DNA from: Chloroflexota bacterium
Lineage (GTDB): Bacteria; Chloroflexota; Anaerolineae; Anaerolineales; Villigracilaceae
DNA length: 32,860 nt
Assembly: GCA_016234555.1 (NCBI GenBank)
Contig: JACRBJ010000037.1
Span: 1-32,860 of the forward strand
Direction of reading: 5' to 3'
The translations under genes were made by a program, and so were the position numbers. Within the stretch, counting starts at the first letter, position 1; each line of letters begins with the position of its first letter. Positions 22,971 through 30,986 of this stretch are shown piece after piece. The notes below the pieces were generated by a model. That model ran no database searches. It was not told the origin of the DNA and was given only the letters and a program-made list of their open reading frames with translations.

Positions 22971-24119
22971 ATGAAAAAGAACCTATCGATTCTTCTGTCG
23001 ATCATGATGATCGTCGGAATCCTTCTGGCAGCGTGTACTCCTGCTGCCACCGAAGCCCCTGCTGCCCCTGCAGCAGAGGAGTCCGCTGCCGCCCCGACTG
23101 AAGCGCCAGCAGCTGCCGCTGAAGCTCCAACTACCGCCCCGACTGAAGCTCCTGCTTCTGCCGCAGAAGCCCCAGCTGAGGACACCACTGTTACCATGGT
23201 GCCTGCAAAACCCGGATCGCCCTTTGATATCAAGGGCAAAACGGTCTGCTACATTATCCCTTCACTCGCCAATCCTTTCTTGAACGGCGTGGCCACCTCA
23301 GTTACCGAAAAATTCAAAGCTGATGGTGTTACCGTTAACGTCTACGGCGCTGACGAAGGTGGTTTGAACCAACAATTCGATCAGATCGAGAACTGCATCT
23401 CGATGAAGGTTGATTTCATGTACCTTATGGCAGCCGGAGAGGTTGATCAATTACTACCCGCGATTGAAGAAGTCAAAGCCGCCGGCATCATGGTGATGGG
23501 CGTTCCTCCTCAAAAACTGGCACCCTTCGACGCCATTATGCACACCAGCCAAAAGGAAGACGGTGAGAAAGCCGCCAAGATGGCTTGCGATTTCATTGAG
23601 GCTAGGTACCCGGATGCTCCTGACGGCAGCGTTGAAACCGCCATCATTGGTGCCGCGAGTTCCAACGTTGGCATGTACTTACGCGATCAGGGCTATTCCA
23701 CGATCACCGACATCTGCCCCAAGGTCAAACTGGTTGCACATCTGGACATCTCCGGTGACAGTATTCCTGTCGGTCAGGCCGCCGCGGAGAACGTCTTAAC
23801 CGCCAATCCAAACGTCAAGGTGTTCCTTGGCCAGTCTACCGCCCATGCTCAAGGTATTTCCAACGTCATCAAAGCGCTGCCCGGTGTGAATGTTGATGAT
23901 TACTTTGTCGTTGCAGGCGATATGGATCCTTCCATGATCCCGGTTGTCACCAGCTGCAAAGATCCTTATAAGGGTTTTATCGCCATCGGTGGTACCTCTC
24001 TTGACGTAGCAACCTACGAACAGATTAAGAAGATGCTGCAGGGTGTCGAATATCCCAATATCATCAATGATCAATTGGACCCGATCAACTGCGATTTCAC
24101 CACACTCGCACCGAAATAA
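22971..24119 (+). CDS. Sugar ABC transporter substrate-binding lipoprotein (RbsB/Peripla_BP_4 type)
   Basis: The 382-residue binding lipoprotein has a signal peptide Met-Lys-Lys-Asn-Leu with lipobox Leu-Leu-Ala-Ala-Cys. A linker of about 50 residues built from repeated Thr-Glu-Ala-Pro-Ala units follows, then a sugar-binding domain starting Lys-Thr-Val-Cys-Tyr-Ile-Ile-Pro-Ser-Leu-Ala-Asn-Pro-Phe. The frame opens at ATG 22950, but AAGGAG at 22958-22963 serves the ATG at 22971, which also gives a normal signal peptide. It heads an operon with an RbsA-like ATPase and an RbsC-like permease. The ligand is probably a monosaccharide, polyol or sugar acid. Confidence 0.92.
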   Translation: MKKNLSILLSIMMIVGILLAACTPAATEAPAAPAAEESAAAPTEAPAAAAEAPTTAPTEAPASAAEAPAEDTTVTMVPAKPGSPFDIKGKTVCYIIPSLANPFLNGVATSVTEKFKADGVTVNVYGADEGGLNQQFDQIENCISMKVDFMYLMAAGEVDQLLPAIEEVKAAGIMVMGVPPQKLAPFDAIMHTSQKEDGEKAAKMACDFIEARYPDAPDGSVETAIIGAASSNVGMYLRDQGYSTITDICPKVKLVAHLDISGDSIPVGQAAAENVLTANPNVKVFLGQSTAHAQGISNVIKALPGVNVDDYFVVAGDMDPSMIPVVTSCKDPYKGFIAIGGTSLDVATYEQIKKMLQGVEYPNIINDQLDPINCDFTTLAPK

Positions 24120-24188
24120 GAAGCATTTTGTAAATAAATAAAATGAAGGGTTAGGGGGCCTTCATTAAGAGATAGAGGTGAAAAACGA

Positions 24189-25676
24189 ATGGATGCCAAG
24201 GTCGTATTATTCCTGGAAAATATCACTAAAAGATATCCCGGTGTTCTGGCTCTGGACAATGTCTCGGTCAGTTTTCAAGAAGGTGAGGTACACGCCCTGT
24301 TGGGCGAGAACGGCGCCGGCAAATCGACGTTGATCAAAGCGGTGGCCGGAGCCATCGATATTGATTCGGGAATTATTAATATTAATGGACATGAATATTC
24401 CAAGATGACTCCCCACCTTTCCAGGAGCCTTGGTGTTGAAGTGATTTATCAGGAATTTAATCTGGTTCCCACCTTGTCAGTTGCTGAAAATATTTACTTA
24501 TGCGAGAGAGGTGAAAACTCAGCATTGTTCAGTGCTAAAACAATTGAGAAAAAAGCTGTTAAAGTACTGGAACAGTTTGGCGTGAACATTGATCCGCGCG
24601 TCATGGTGCAGGAACTTTCGATTGCCGAACAACAGATCGTCGAAATTGCCAAAGCAGTCTCGAAAAATGTGAAAATATTGATCATGGACGAACCCTCTGC
24701 TCCGTTAAGTGTCTCGGAAGTGGAGTTAATGTTCAAGATCATCAACCAGTTAAAACAAAAAGGTGTGACGATCATTTATATTTCACATCGTCTGGAAGAA
24801 GTCTTCCGCATCTCTGATCGCGTGAGTGTTATGCGTGACGGGCGCTATGTCACCACCAAAAACACGAAAGAGACCAACCGGCAGGAATTGATCACACTGA
24901 TGGTTGGGCGTGAATTAAAGGAAAGTTATCCCCAACGGAAAAAGTCACCTGGTGAAGTTGCTTTGGAAGTAAAGAACCTCACCGGGAATGGTGATCGAAA
25001 TATCTCATTTTCAGTACGCAAGGGTGAAATATTGGGAATCTCCGGATTGGTTGGCGCCGGCAGAACAGAATTGGCTCAACTTCTCTTTGGCGCCGCTCCA
25101 ATGGAAAGTGGCGAGATCTTGATCAATGGAAATCCTGTCAAGATCCATTCCCCTTTGGATGCGATTCAGCATAAGATTGGATTGTTGACAGAAGACCGCA
25201 AGGGCCAGGGGTTGTTCCTGGAGATGGCTGTCAAGTGGAATATCAGTTTCCCGATCATTCGACGCATCTCGAATTATGGGGTGGTTAATACAAAAAAAGA
25301 AGAAGAGATCGCGCAGAAATATAAAGAACGTATTAATATTAAAACTCCCAGCTTGCTTCAGCAGGTGATCAATCTAAGCGGCGGTAATCAACAAAAAGTG
25401 GTGCTCGCCAAATCTTTGGCAGCCGAGTCGGATATTTTGATCTTTGATGAACCAACCCGTGGGATTGACGTTGGCGCCAAGCAGGAAATTTATCATCTGA
25501 TGACTGAACTGGCTGATAATGGAATTGCGATTTTGATGATCTCTTCTGATATGGAAGAACTTTTAGGTATGTCAGACCGGATCATTGTTTTGTGCGAAGG
25601 TGAAATGGCTGGAGAAGTTCAAAAAGAAAACTTCAATCAACATTATATTCTCGATCTCGCATCGGGGATCCATTAA
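24189..25676 (+). CDS. Sugar ABC transporter ATPase with two nucleotide-binding domains (RbsA/MglA type)
   Basis: The 495-residue protein has two fused ABC domains. The first has Walker A Gly-Glu-Asn-Gly-Ala-Gly-Lys-Ser (about 40), signature Leu-Ser-Ile-Ala-Glu-Gln-Gln and Walker B Ile-Met-Asp-Glu-Pro-Ser-Ala-Pro-Leu. The second has Gly-Leu-Val-Gly-Ala-Gly-Arg-Thr-Glu, in which the Walker A Lys is replaced by Arg as is usual for this family. It then has Leu-Ser-Gly-Gly-Asn-Gln-Gln-Lys-Val and Phe-Asp-Glu-Pro-Thr-Arg-Gly-Ile-Asp-Val-Gly. Only the first site is expected to hydrolyse ATP fully. GAGGTG precedes the ATG. Confidence 0.95.
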   Translation: MDAKVVLFLENITKRYPGVLALDNVSVSFQEGEVHALLGENGAGKSTLIKAVAGAIDIDSGIININGHEYSKMTPHLSRSLGVEVIYQEFNLVPTLSVAENIYLCERGENSALFSAKTIEKKAVKVLEQFGVNIDPRVMVQELSIAEQQIVEIAKAVSKNVKILIMDEPSAPLSVSEVELMFKIINQLKQKGVTIIYISHRLEEVFRISDRVSVMRDGRYVTTKNTKETNRQELITLMVGRELKESYPQRKKSPGEVALEVKNLTGNGDRNISFSVRKGEILGISGLVGAGRTELAQLLFGAAPMESGEILINGNPVKIHSPLDAIQHKIGLLTEDRKGQGLFLEMAVKWNISFPIIRRISNYGVVNTKKEEEIAQKYKERINIKTPSLLQQVINLSGGNQQKVVLAKSLAAESDILIFDEPTRGIDVGAKQEIYHLMTELADNGIAILMISSDMEELLGMSDRIIVLCEGEMAGEVQKENFNQHYILDLASGIH

Positions 25677-25694
25677 CTTTTTAAGGAATAAGCA

Positions 25695-26696
25695 ATGAGT
25701 AATCAATCAGTAGCTTTCGATAATTTTGGTAATCGGATGGGATCGATCCTGAAGAAGAACGTGCCTTTTCTGATCCTGGTCTTTTTGGTGATTCTATTCT
25801 CGTTCATTGCACCGAACTTTATGACATTTGGTAATCTTCGTACCATGATTCGCCAGGTATCATTTGCGGGGATCAGCGCTGTCGGTCTGATGTTTGTGAT
25901 GATCAGCGGCGGTATCGATCTTTCCATTGGTTCCCAGATTGTTTTTAGCAATGTTCTATTAGCGATCATGATGGTCGAATGGAAGTTGCCACCTGCAGTC
26001 GCAATTCCCTTAATTCTGCTTGTGGGAACCGGGTTGGGTGCGATCAATGGGTTCCTCTGCATTAAACTAAACATCCATCCGCTTATTATTACCCTGGGCA
26101 CCTCCGCAATATTCAAGGGCGTGGGGTACATTATTAATCGATCCAGGAATATCATGGGATTCCCGGATTCCTTCCGCTGGTTTGGACAGGGCTATGTATG
26201 GGGAATCCCCGTACCGGTCATCGTTATGATCATTGTGGCATTGATCGGGGCTTTCATCCTGACCAAGACCTACTTTGGCCGGCAAATATTTGCATTGGGC
26301 GGCAACGAAGAAGCCGCCCGCCTTGCAGGCGTGAATATCAAGAGAATGAAAGTACTTTTGTTCATGATCTGCGGCTTTGTCTCGTCGATCACAACGGTTC
26401 TGCTGCTGTCAAGAGTATTTGCCGGTCAGACAATCACAGGGCAAGGCCTTGAATTCGACTGCCTCACCGCTGCACTTTTGGGCGGCGTGAGCTTCAAAGG
26501 TGGCGAAGGCAACGTTTTCGGTTTGATGGTGGGTATGCTGATCATCGGTGTGTTGAACAATGCCATGCAATTGGCCACCTTCCCTGATTTTTCGCAAACG
26601 GTGGTAAAAGGCTCTGTTCTCTTGATTGCAGTGGCTTTTGATGTCTATCAGAAAAACCGCAAGGCAAAAGAAACAGTCGCAAAGGTTGCTGGATAA
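25695..26696 (+). CDS. Sugar ABC transporter permease (RbsC type)
   Basis: The 333-residue BPD_transp_2-family permease has eight to ten membrane segments. Family marks are Gly-Gly-Ile-Asp-Leu-Ser-Ile-Gly-Ser, Gly-Ala-Ile-Asn-Gly, Leu-Gly-Gly-Asn-Glu-Glu-Ala-Ala-Arg-Leu-Ala-Gly-Val-Asn and Leu-Leu-Gly-Gly-Val-Ser-Phe-Lys-Gly-Gly-Glu-Gly. It starts 18 bp after the ATPase gene and ends 14 bp before the first esterase. The single permease probably forms a homodimer, as RbsC does. Confidence 0.94.
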   Translation: MSNQSVAFDNFGNRMGSILKKNVPFLILVFLVILFSFIAPNFMTFGNLRTMIRQVSFAGISAVGLMFVMISGGIDLSIGSQIVFSNVLLAIMMVEWKLPPAVAIPLILLVGTGLGAINGFLCIKLNIHPLIITLGTSAIFKGVGYIINRSRNIMGFPDSFRWFGQGYVWGIPVPVIVMIIVALIGAFILTKTYFGRQIFALGGNEEAARLAGVNIKRMKVLLFMICGFVSSITTVLLLSRVFAGQTITGQGLEFDCLTAALLGGVSFKGGEGNVFGLMVGMLIIGVLNNAMQLATFPDFSQTVVKGSVLLIAVAFDVYQKNRKAKETVAKVAG

Positions 26697-26710
26697 AAGG
26701 GGTTGACCTC

Positions 26711-27595
26711 ATGGATGATCTCTTTCCTCCTCCCCAATCCATGAATACCAGCCACATTAAGAGGAAGTGGCTGGACATCTCATACGCGGACAAGTCAGAC
26801 GCGCAGAAACTGGATATTTATCTCCCCAACAAAGGAAACGGACCCTTTCCGGTGATTGCCACGTTTCATGGGGGTGCATGGATGTTTGGAGACAAGGGCG
26901 ATGATATGAATCTGCCCTTCCTTGAAGGGTTGAAACGCGGTTACGCCGTGGCGTGCGTCAACTACCGGTTGAGCGGCGAGGCGCATTTTCCCAGCCAGAT
27001 TCATGACTGCAAGACAGCCATCCGTTATCTCCGCACTAATGCGGTGGATTATTGCTTGGATGGAACTCGCATAGGAGCTTGGGGCGCATCTGCGGGTGGA
27101 CATCTGGCGGCATTGCTTGGCACCACTCCCAGAGTCCGGGGACTGGACGACCCCTCCATGAGGAAAACAAACACCCGTTTTTCCTGCAAAGTGCAGGCGG
27201 TTACGATTTGGTTTGGACCGCTCGAAGACTTTATCAAAATGGATGAACAACTCGCTGCGAGCGGAATGGGCACTCCCAACCATTCGAATGAAGACTCGCC
27301 CGAGTCTCAACTGCTTGGGCGGAAGATCACCGATGTCCCGGCGCTGGTCAAATATGGCAGCCCAATGACCTATATCAAGCCGAGCGCGCCGCCTTTCCTC
27401 ATCCAGCATGGATTAAATGACAGCATTGTGCCGGTTGAGCAAGCGATCAACTTTGCTGCAAAAATGGAGAAGGTTGCCGGGACAGATCGCGTGACGCTTG
27501 ATTTGCTAAAAGGCGCGGACCACGGCGATCCATTGTTCGGGAAACCGCGCAATCTCCAAAGGGTTTTCGATTTTTTCGATTTACATCTGAAATGA
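26711..27595 (+). CDS. Alpha/beta-hydrolase esterase, copy 1 (BD-FAE / HSL-like)
   Basis: The 294-residue cytoplasmic esterase-like protein has an oxyanion motif Phe-His-Gly-Gly-Ala-Trp (about residue 54), nucleophile elbow Gly-Ala-Ser-Ala-Gly-Gly-His, acid in Gly-Leu-Asn-Asp-Ser-Ile-Val-Pro and catalytic His in Gly-Ala-Asp-His-Gly-Asp. No signal peptide is present. It is co-transcribed with the sugar importer and followed by a paralogue with the same block order (Gln-Lys-Leu-Asp-Ile-Tyr-Leu-Pro; Leu-Glu-Gly-Leu-Lys-Arg-Gly-Tyr-Ala-Val). It may remove acyl groups from an imported, esterified sugar or polyol; substrate is inference. Confidence 0.88.
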   Translation: MDDLFPPPQSMNTSHIKRKWLDISYADKSDAQKLDIYLPNKGNGPFPVIATFHGGAWMFGDKGDDMNLPFLEGLKRGYAVACVNYRLSGEAHFPSQIHDCKTAIRYLRTNAVDYCLDGTRIGAWGASAGGHLAALLGTTPRVRGLDDPSMRKTNTRFSCKVQAVTIWFGPLEDFIKMDEQLAASGMGTPNHSNEDSPESQLLGRKITDVPALVKYGSPMTYIKPSAPPFLIQHGLNDSIVPVEQAINFAAKMEKVAGTDRVTLDLLKGADHGDPLFGKPRNLQRVFDFFDLHLK

Positions 27596-27649
27596 GAACG
27601 GAAGGATTAACTTCCAGTTTGAAATGTTTTAGTTACAGGGTTGCATATA

Positions 27650-28555
27650 ATGCCAAGCCAATACCCCACTCATTACGCAATTCAGTTCACACCGCCGCCC
27701 GCCGATACAGGACACATCAAAAGAAAATTCCTGGACATTTCCTACGCATCCCTCTCCCCATCGCAGAAACTTGATATTTACCTGCCCGATGAAGGCGAAG
27801 GACCCTTCCCCATAATCATGGCTTTCCACGGCGGCGCGTTTATGGGGTGTGATAAAGCCGACTTGCAAGTCCTGCCCGCGCTGGAAGGATTGAAACGCGG
27901 TTACGCAGTTGTTTCCAGTAATTACCGCATGAGCGGAGAGGCAAAGTTCCCTGCGTTGGTACAGGATGCCAAAGCCGCTGTCCGCTGGGTGAGGGCAAAT
28001 GCCTGCCGGTATTCATTCGACCCGCAGAGGATTGCTGCTTGGGGAGGTTCGGCGGGCGGATATCTCTCCACAATGTTGGGCACTTCCGCAGGGATTATTG
28101 GATTGGAAGATTTGAGTTTGGGCAACCCAAACCAGCCGTGCAATGTGCAGGCGGTGGTTGCGTGGTATGGTCCGACAAACTTCCTCAAGATGGATGAGCA
28201 TCTGGTGGCAAGTGGATTGCTGCCTCCACCGGGTTTTCGCCACAATGAGCCAGATTCACCCGAGTCCCTGCTTATGGGGCGGACCATCACCGAGATTCCG
28301 GAAAGGGTAAAAGTCGCCAACCCGGAGACATATATCCGCCCTGGCGCGCCGGCATTCCTGCTCCAACACGGTACAAGGGACGCAACTGTGCCTGTCCAAC
28401 AATCAATCGAATTTGCCGAGAAGTTACGAGAGGCGCTTGGCGACTCCAAGGTTATTCTGGAATTGATCGAAGGAGCCGAACACGCGGATGTAAAGTTCGA
28501 AACTCCGGAAAATGTAGCCCGCGTTCTCGATTTTATCGATTTACACCTAAAATAA
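27650..28555 (+). CDS. Alpha/beta-hydrolase esterase, copy 2 (paralogue)
   Basis: The 301-residue paralogue of the preceding gene shares nearly every conserved block and the C-terminal Asp-Leu-His-Leu-Lys. The triad is in Gly-Gly-Ser-Ala-Gly-Gly-Tyr, Gly-Thr-Arg-Asp-Ala-Thr-Val-Pro and Gly-Ala-Glu-His-Ala-Asp. The oxyanion motif is Phe-His-Gly-Gly-Ala-Phe. The open frame begins at a TTG (27641), but the ATG at 27650 is preferred. The pair is clearly a tandem duplication that has diverged substantially, suggesting different acyl or alcohol specificities. A further C-terminal scrap of a similar hydrolase lies at 32563-32643. Confidence 0.88.
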   Translation: MPSQYPTHYAIQFTPPPADTGHIKRKFLDISYASLSPSQKLDIYLPDEGEGPFPIIMAFHGGAFMGCDKADLQVLPALEGLKRGYAVVSSNYRMSGEAKFPALVQDAKAAVRWVRANACRYSFDPQRIAAWGGSAGGYLSTMLGTSAGIIGLEDLSLGNPNQPCNVQAVVAWYGPTNFLKMDEHLVASGLLPPPGFRHNEPDSPESLLMGRTITEIPERVKVANPETYIRPGAPAFLLQHGTRDATVPVQQSIEFAEKLREALGDSKVILELIEGAEHADVKFETPENVARVLDFIDLHLK

Positions 28556-28577
28556 GTGAAATCAGACCGTAAATATC

Positions 28578-28625
28578 TTGACGACACTCAACCTTTGTTG
28601 TATACTATAATGAAACAGTGTATCA
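28578..28625 (+). promoter_or_regulatory. Promoter with overlapping KdgR-like operator for the ring-cleavage operon
   Basis: TTGACG (28578-28583), 17 bp, TATACT (28601-28606) is a near-consensus promoter. TGAAACA-G-TGTATCA (28611-28625) begins four bases after the -10 and covers the expected start site near 28613. It matches 13 of 14 defined positions of the shared pattern. Repression by an IclR-type protein is inferred. The leader before the first ATG is about 70 nt. Confidence 0.72.
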
Positions 28626-28684
28626 TCTAATAATACAAGCGGAGATATTTTCTAACCGCTTGGCAAACCAAAGGGAGAGAACTC

Positions 28685-29398
28685 ATGAGTAAAAAACTTC
28701 TTGTTATCGGGGCACATTCCGCCGACTTCGTCTGGCGGGCAGGCGGAACAATTGCATTGACGACCTCACAAGGCGGCAGCGCAACCGTCATTGCCCTTTC
28801 GTACGGTGAGCGGGGGGAATCCGGCGAACTGTGGAAAGACCCCGGTCAAACCGTGGAAAATGTCAAACGCATTCGCCATGAACAGGCAAACGAAGCGGCG
28901 AATATCCTCGGAGCCGAGTTCCGCTGTTGGGACTTGGGCGATTATCCGCTTAACATCACTGACGAAATAATGACCCAACTTGCAGATTTGTTCCGCGAGA
29001 TGGAGCCGCACATCGTCCTGACTCACACACCCGTCGACCCGTTCAACCCTGACCATCCCGTCGCCTGTCAGGCTGTGCAAAAGGCGCGTTTGCTGGCTTC
29101 GGGCGCGGGCGTGGCAAGTGCCTTCAAAAACATCACCCCGCCCGACCTGTACTTTTTTGAACCGCACCAACCTGAACTGTGCGAGTTCAATCCCAACACC
29201 TTTGTGGACATCACGCCTGTCATGGAACTCAAACGCAAAGCGATGGGCGTGATGCAGGCGCAAAGCTACCTGCAAACCTACTACACTGAACTGGCTTCGC
29301 GGCGCGGCAACCATGCACGGCGGATTTCCGGTATGGAGGAAGTCAAGCACGCGGAAGCCTTACAGCGCACATTGCCCTGGGTGGTGAAAAGCTTATGA
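28685..29398 (+). CDS. galB: 4-oxalomesaconate hydratase (GalB-type PIG-L family protein)
   Basis: The 237-residue protein belongs to the PIG-L/LmbE family. The usual Ala-His-Pro-Asp-Asp is Ala-His11-Ser-Ala13-Asp14. Metal ligands His11, Asp14 and His124 (Pro-Asp-His-Pro) remain, while the deacetylase catalytic-base Asp is Ala. The same Ala-His-Ser-Ala-Asp-Phe-Val-Trp-Arg-Ala-Gly-Gly, Gly-Glu-Arg-Gly-Glu-Ser, Leu-Gly-Asp-Tyr-Pro-Leu and Phe-Glu-Pro-His-Gln-Pro-Glu blocks occur in Pseudomonas putida GalB, which hydrates 4-oxalomesaconate to 4-carboxy-4-hydroxy-2-oxoadipate in gallate degradation. That comparison is from memory but is specific. GGGAGAG precedes the ATG. The stop overlaps the next gene by 4 bp. 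Confidence 0.88.
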   Translation: MSKKLLVIGAHSADFVWRAGGTIALTTSQGGSATVIALSYGERGESGELWKDPGQTVENVKRIRHEQANEAANILGAEFRCWDLGDYPLNITDEIMTQLADLFREMEPHIVLTHTPVDPFNPDHPVACQAVQKARLLASGAGVASAFKNITPPDLYFFEPHQPELCEFNPNTFVDITPVMELKRKAMGVMQAQSYLQTYYTELASRRGNHARRISGMEEVKHAEALQRTLPWVVKSL

Positions 29399-30033
29399 AC
29401 ACTCCTCAACTCAATCGTCTCGGTGAACTCGGCGTGGCAAACGCTTACGAGGCCTCTGGTCGGGAAGGGCTGATTGATATTCCCCTCATCCAACTCCTGC
29501 CCGGCAGCCGTGCCGCTGGTCCCGCGCGGACAGTGTTGTGTGGTCAGGATGACAACCTGATGGTGCATGCCGTCATCGAGCAGATCCAGCCCGGCGAGGT
29601 GCTGGTGCTGTCCATGCCGGAACCAGCTCCGGTGGCGTTGATTGGCGAATTGCTTACAATCCAGATCAAATTTCGGGATGCGGCAGCAATCCTTGTAGAC
29701 GCAGCCGTCCGCGATGTGGAAGAACTCGTAAAGCTGGGACTTCCCATCTGGACACGTTTCGTCCGCGTAAAAGGAGCAACCAAGACAAAGGTCGGCAAGT
29801 TGAACGTGCCGGTATCCGTTGGTGGGACACGTATCTCCCTGGGTGATATTGTCGTTTTGGACGCCGATGGCGGTGTGTGTGTCAAACGTGAACGCGCGGA
29901 AGAGGTTTTGAAAGCCTCGGAAGCGCGGTTCGAAAAAGAAGCACGTTTGCGTAAAAAACTTGCAGCAGGTGAAATCTCTTATAACCTGCATGGTCTGCGG
30001 GAAGTTGTTGAAAAGAATCGGAGGAATTCATGA
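29395..30033 (+). CDS. RraA-like aldolase, likely 4-carboxy-4-hydroxy-2-oxoadipate (CHA) aldolase
   Basis: The 212-residue RraA/HMG-aldolase-fold protein has Gly84-Glu85-Leu86 and Ala-Val-Arg106-Asp107, matching the Gly-Glu-Leu and Arg-Asp active-site elements of this class of pyruvate aldolases. It has the late Gly-Asp-Ile-Val-Val-Leu-Asp-Ala-Asp-Gly-Gly-Val segment that in RraA proteins helps bind the metal. CHA aldolase (LigK/GalC) splits the product of GalB into pyruvate and oxaloacetate. Its overlap with galB (ATGA) supports that assignment over the RNase E inhibitor role of RraA itself. A 35-residue charged C-terminal extension is typical of the aldolase group. Confidence 0.87.
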   Translation: MNTPQLNRLGELGVANAYEASGREGLIDIPLIQLLPGSRAAGPARTVLCGQDDNLMVHAVIEQIQPGEVLVLSMPEPAPVALIGELLTIQIKFRDAAAILVDAAVRDVEELVKLGLPIWTRFVRVKGATKTKVGKLNVPVSVGGTRISLGDIVVLDADGGVCVKRERAEEVLKASEARFEKEARLRKKLAAGEISYNLHGLREVVEKNRRNS

Positions 30034-30983
30034 ACCCTGAACCCATTTTCGATGTGGCACACTTGGCGCATGTGGAGTTGTTGACTCCCAAACTTGAGGA
30101 GAGCACGCGGTTTTTTGTGGATGTGATGGGAATGATCGAAAGCGGACGCCAAGGGGATTCAGTCTACCTGCGCGGCTGGGACGATTACGAACATCATTCG
30201 CTGCAACTGACGGCTTCTCCAAAGCCGGGCATTGGCCACTATGCACTTCGTGCCTCCAGTCCGCAGGCACTTCAACGGCGAGTGGCAGTGTTGGAGAAAA
30301 CTGGATTGGGTATAGGCTGGAAAGAGAATAACATGGGGCATGGACCCGCCTACTGTTTCGCCGGTCCTGACAACCACAAAATGGAAATCTACTACGAAAC
30401 AGAGTGGTATCAACCGCCAGAAGACCTGCGCCCGGCGTTGAAGAATCAGGCTTCACGTTTGCCTAATCGCGGGATCGCCCTGCGACGTCTCGATCACATC
30501 AACATTCTAGCGTCGGATGTGTGTGCCACTCGGGTTTTCCTGCAGGAAGCCTTGGGCGGTAAGATGACCGAGCAGATTATCTTCGACGACGGTTCCGAGA
30601 AGGCTTCGTGGATTACCTTTACAGACAAGACCTACGATGTGGCAATCTCCGAAGACTGGAGCGGCGTGAAGGGGCGTCTGCACCACATCACCTATGCTGT
30701 AGACTGCCGCGAGGACATTCTACGGGCGGCAGACCTCTGCCTCGAGCAGGGTGTGTTCATGGAAACAGGTCCCCATAAACATGCCATCCAACAAACGTTT
30801 TTCCTGTACGTTTACGAGCCGGGCGGCAATCGCTTCGAAATTGCAAGCCCCGGTGCCCGCCTGGTATTGGCTCCTGATTGGAAGCCCATCATCTGGAGTC
30901 AGGCAGATCGTGAAAAAGGGCAGGCGTGGGGCTTGCCGACCATCGAATCCTTCCATACGCACGGCACACCGCCTGTGGAGTAA
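30030..30983 (+). CDS. Type I extradiol dioxygenase (catechol 2,3-dioxygenase-like, two VOC domains)
   Basis: The 317-residue protein has two glyoxalase/VOC modules (about 10-125 and 150-275). The iron ligands are visible in the second module at His156 (Leu-Asp-His-Ile-Asn), His219 (Leu-His-His-Ile-Thr) and Glu270 (Asn-Arg-Phe-Glu). Their spacing, 63 and 51 residues, is close to the 61 and 51 of XylE. His251 and Tyr260 or Tyr262 lie near the second-sphere His/Tyr pair. It should cleave a catecholic ring next to the hydroxyls using Fe(II) and O2. In its operon it takes the place of gallate dioxygenase GalA, which belongs to a different fold. The start overlaps the aldolase stop by 4 bp. Exact substrate is not known. 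Confidence 0.9.
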   Translation: MNPEPIFDVAHLAHVELLTPKLEESTRFFVDVMGMIESGRQGDSVYLRGWDDYEHHSLQLTASPKPGIGHYALRASSPQALQRRVAVLEKTGLGIGWKENNMGHGPAYCFAGPDNHKMEIYYETEWYQPPEDLRPALKNQASRLPNRGIALRRLDHINILASDVCATRVFLQEALGGKMTEQIIFDDGSEKASWITFTDKTYDVAISEDWSGVKGRLHHITYAVDCREDILRAADLCLEQGVFMETGPHKHAIQQTFFLYVYEPGGNRFEIASPGARLVLAPDWKPIIWSQADREKGQAWGLPTIESFHTHGTPPVE

Positions 30984-30986
30984 GCC

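Noticed and set aside
23040..23180. Repetitive DNA resembling a short tandem repeat
   Set aside because: It encodes the Thr-Glu-Ala-Pro-Ala linker of a binding lipoprotein, a common feature in Chloroflexota, and is not a CRISPR or regulatory repeat.
29395..30033. RraA as an RNase E regulator
   Set aside because: Operon overlap with galB and a ring-cleavage dioxygenase favours the aldolase group of the same fold.
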